DNA of 64,000 bases. It comes from Bradyrhizobium forestalis (GTDB taxonomy: Bacteria > Pseudomonadota > Alphaproteobacteria > Rhizobiales > Xanthobacteraceae). Location of the stretch: the NCBI RefSeq assembly GCF_002795245.1, contig NZ_PGVG01000016.1, positions 87,758 to 151,757 of the forward strand, given 5' to 3'. Both the position numbers and the translations under genes were made by a program. Positions within the stretch are counted from its first letter, which is position 1. Each line of letters opens with the position of its first letter. The notes beneath the pieces were generated by a model. The model saw nothing but the letters and a program-made list of their open reading frames with translations, was not told where the DNA came from and searched no databases. This document shows positions 62,328 to 64,000 of the stretch, one piece after another.

Positions 62328-62603
62328 ATGACACGCCTTCAGACGATCGCTTCGCTCTTCGCTTTCGCTATCACTAGCCTCGCACTCCAGACATCACCCG
62401 GCCTCGCCTTCTCGCAAGAAGCCCAGCAGATGTGCTCGGGTGATGCGATGCGGCTGTGCTCCAGTGAAATTCCTGACATCCCCAGGATCACCGCCTGCAT
62501 GGTGCGGAACAAGCACCATGTCAGCCCCGGCTGCCGCGCCGTGATGGACCGCGAGCACGCAGCCGCCGCAGCAGCGCGCAAGCGGGAAGCCGCGGCGCAG
62601 TAG
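62328..62603 (+). CDS. Small secreted Cys-motif protein B (91 aa)
   Basis: A 91-residue precursor with a signal peptide (TIASLFAFAITSLALQTSPG, cleavage near LAFSQ). It has four Cys in CSGDAMRLC, then TACMVRNKHHVSPGC, the same layout as the protein at 61557, and a charged Ala-rich tail (EHAAAAAARKREAA). The two genes are about 500 bases apart and are probably paralogues. Function unknown. Confidence 0.75.
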   Translation: MTRLQTIASLFAFAITSLALQTSPGLAFSQEAQQMCSGDAMRLCSSEIPDIPRITACMVRNKHHVSPGCRAVMDREHAAAAAARKREAAAQ

Positions 62604-62670
62604 CACTGATCCGGGGATGTCATACCGGGGCGACGCGACTGGACCGCGCAGAGCGCGGCCCGTAAGCGTC

Positions 62671-62722
62671 GAGCCCGGAATCCATTCCGCTCATCACACG
62701 CTGCACGATGGATTCCGGGCTC
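62671..62722. repeat. Perfect 15-bp inverted repeat
   Basis: GAGCCCGGAATCCAT (62671-62685) and ATGGATTCCGGGCTC (62708-62722) face each other with a 22-base loop, between converging genes. It may serve as a bidirectional terminator or is a dispersed repeat. Confidence 0.7.
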
Positions 62723-62766
62723 GTGCTTCGCACGCCCCGGAATGACGAGGATGGTGCTCGCTTAGC

Positions 62767-64000
62767 TCAATCGCCCCACTGCGCGAAGGCGTCGTTGAAG
62801 GCGCGCTCGCCGGGGGCGCCTTTCTCGATGGCGATGATGGCGCGGCGCTGGTTGGCGTAGACCAGCGGCACGTCGAACCAGGAGCGCTCCTTCAGGAGCT
62901 GCACATTGCGCGAGCGGTCGGCATCGACATTGGAGAGGCCGACCAGGAAGAAGCCGTCGGTGACCTTGACCGCGAGGCCGGCGAGCGGGGTGCCGCGCGC
63001 CTGCTCGTTCGACTTCATCAGGATGCCCGGCACGTTGGAGACGCTGCCGCCCGGAAAATCCTGCGGCAGGATGAAGGTGAGCTCCGCGGTGTGGCTCGCC
63101 GGCAGCGAGGAGTCGGTGTTGCGGCGGAACGACATCGTCATCTTGAACTTGCGGTCGGGGATCTCGATGTCGGCGCGCACGGCGAGGTCGGCCTTCTGGT
63201 TGCCCGAGGCCTTGATCGGCTCCAGCCGCCACACCACCGAGCCGACATATTGCTTGCCCTTCGGATCGGACGGATCCTCGTCGTAGAGCACGACCTTCTG
63301 CGCCACCGGCGCGACCGGCTGATCGCTGGCCGATGGCTGGCCGACGCGATCGGGAATCTTCGGCTTGCTCTGCGGCTGCGCGGTGTCCTTGGGCGCCTCC
63401 ACCACCTGGGTTGGGGAGGACTTGAACAGGTTGGTGGCGGTCTGGAGCAGCGGCTTGCCCCAGAGAATGCCGGCGCCAACCAGGATCAGCACGATGCCGA
63501 CGGCGATCGCGCTCTTGAACGGAAAGGCCGAGCCGGTGCGGGCGCGCTTCTTGGCCTCGCGCTCGGCCGCGATCCGCGGACGCGGCGACGGCGGCGCGTA
63601 GCGCTCGGCCTCCTCGATCGATTCGTCGTAGGAATAGGGCGCCTCGGACTCGCCGGCGCGGTTTTCCAGGCTCGGCTCCAGCCGGTCGAATTCCGGCGAG
63701 GGCGAGGGCACGTTGGCATAGGTGCGCCGCGCGGCGCGGCTGGCCTGCGCGGCCGCGCCGCCGAGATCATTGGCATCGGCCGTGATGTCGCGGAAGCCGC
63801 GCACGCCGGGCGACGGCGGCAGCGGCGGTGGAGGTCCCATATCGGGCGGGCGGCGCGCCGCTTGGCGATCGCGGCCGGCCGGCGGCTCCGGCGGGGGCGG
63901 CGGGGGGGGGGGGGCCGGGTGGCGCGGGGGGTCGGAACGGGGGGGGCGCGGCGGGCGCCGGGGCTCGCCCCCGGCAGCGGGTGTTGTGGGCGGGGGGGCG
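62767..64000 (-). CDS. Pro-rich membrane-anchored hypothetical protein, start beyond window
   Basis: The reverse frame is open from the window edge to a stop at 62767. From the ATG at 63840 it gives 357 residues. It has a polar Pro-rich N-terminal part, one membrane helix (AIAVGIVLILVGAGILWGKP), a linker rich in Pro/Gln/Lys, and a C-terminal folded domain (VVLYDEDPSDPKGKQYVGSV, then ADLAVRADIEIPDRKFKMTM, then AIIAIEKGAPGERAFNDAFA). The frame continues beyond 63840 as Pro/Arg-rich residues, so the true start is probably outside. The last 120 bases are G-rich and may contain errors. No family recognised. Confidence 0.7.
   Translation of the reverse strand, partial: APPPTTPAAGGEPRRPPRPPRSDPPRHPAPPPPPPPPEPPAGRDRQAARRPPDMGPPPPLPPSPGVRGFRDITADANDLGGAAAQASRAARRTYANVPSPSPEFDRLEPSLENRAGESEAPYSYDESIEEAERYAPPSPRPRIAAEREAKKRARTGSAFPFKSAIAVGIVLILVGAGILWGKPLLQTATNLFKSSPTQVVEAPKDTAQPQSKPKIPDRVGQPSASDQPVAPVAQKVVLYDEDPSDPKGKQYVGSVVWRLEPIKASGNQKADLAVRADIEIPDRKFKMTMSFRRNTDSSLPASHTAELTFILPQDFPGGSVSNVPGILMKSNEQARGTPLAGLAVKVTDGFFLVGLSNVDADRSRNVQLLKERSWFDVPLVYANQRRAIIAIEKGAPGERAFNDAFAQWGD

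Overview
The window looks like one draft contig from a Bradyrhizobium-type alphaproteobacterium. The signs are high GC, Caulobacter-like flagellar control (SciP, FlbD, a GcrA-family protein, CtrA-like boxes), a napFDAGHBC cluster behind a FixK/FNR-type box, an ssu sulfonate operon, PmtA-like lipid methylation, and many dispersed palindromic repeats. The far right end is G-rich low complexity, as at a contig end.

Layout. 1-11.7 kb is a decayed genomic island: the 3' part of an RND efflux pump, two broken transposase genes (IS1182 type and IS481 type), about 4.5 kb of nearly gene-free, visibly lower-GC sequence with several degenerate repeats, and a large serine recombinase whose last codons and stop lie inside a tRNA-Met gene. 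That tRNA is the probable integration site. 12.0-14.7 kb holds a secreted Pro-rich protein, a PmtA-like methyltransferase and mnmA. 15.0-23.3 kb is a flagellar cluster (fliK, flgD, sciP, fliF, fliG, fliH, fliN, flbD) with a sigma-54 promoter before fliK and CtrA-like boxes before sciP and fliF. 23.6-29.7 kb has an M20 peptidase and the ssuA-(28 aa)-D-C-B-flavin reductase operon. 30-38.4 kb is a mix: cytochrome P450, L,D-transpeptidase, Tat cupin, LuxR regulator, RlpA-like protein, flavin-dependent monooxygenase, small ORFs and a GcrA-like protein. 38.9-43.2 kb is a four-gene carbohydrate-type ABC importer. 43.4-45.9 kb has an acyltransferase-3 protein and an AraC regulator. 46.1-52.9 kb is the periplasmic nitrate reductase operon with a DUF2478 gene at its end. 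53.2-64 kb has a RecD-like helicase, Tat alpha/beta hydrolase, secreted TPR-caspase protein, msrA-msrB, small membrane and secreted proteins, and a partial Pro-rich membrane protein.

How the genes work together. FlbD would activate sigma-54 promoters such as the one before fliK, while CtrA and its inhibitor SciP time flagellar gene expression. The nap genes form a complete electron path from quinol (NapC, NapGH) to NapB and NapA. The ssu genes import sulfonates and release sulfite using reduced FMN from the last enzyme. Nothing in the window is a clearly new system. The least explained parts are the recombinase/tRNA-Met junction, the decayed repeats of the island, the 28-residue ssu peptide, the secreted TPR-caspase and the paired Cys-rich secreted proteins.
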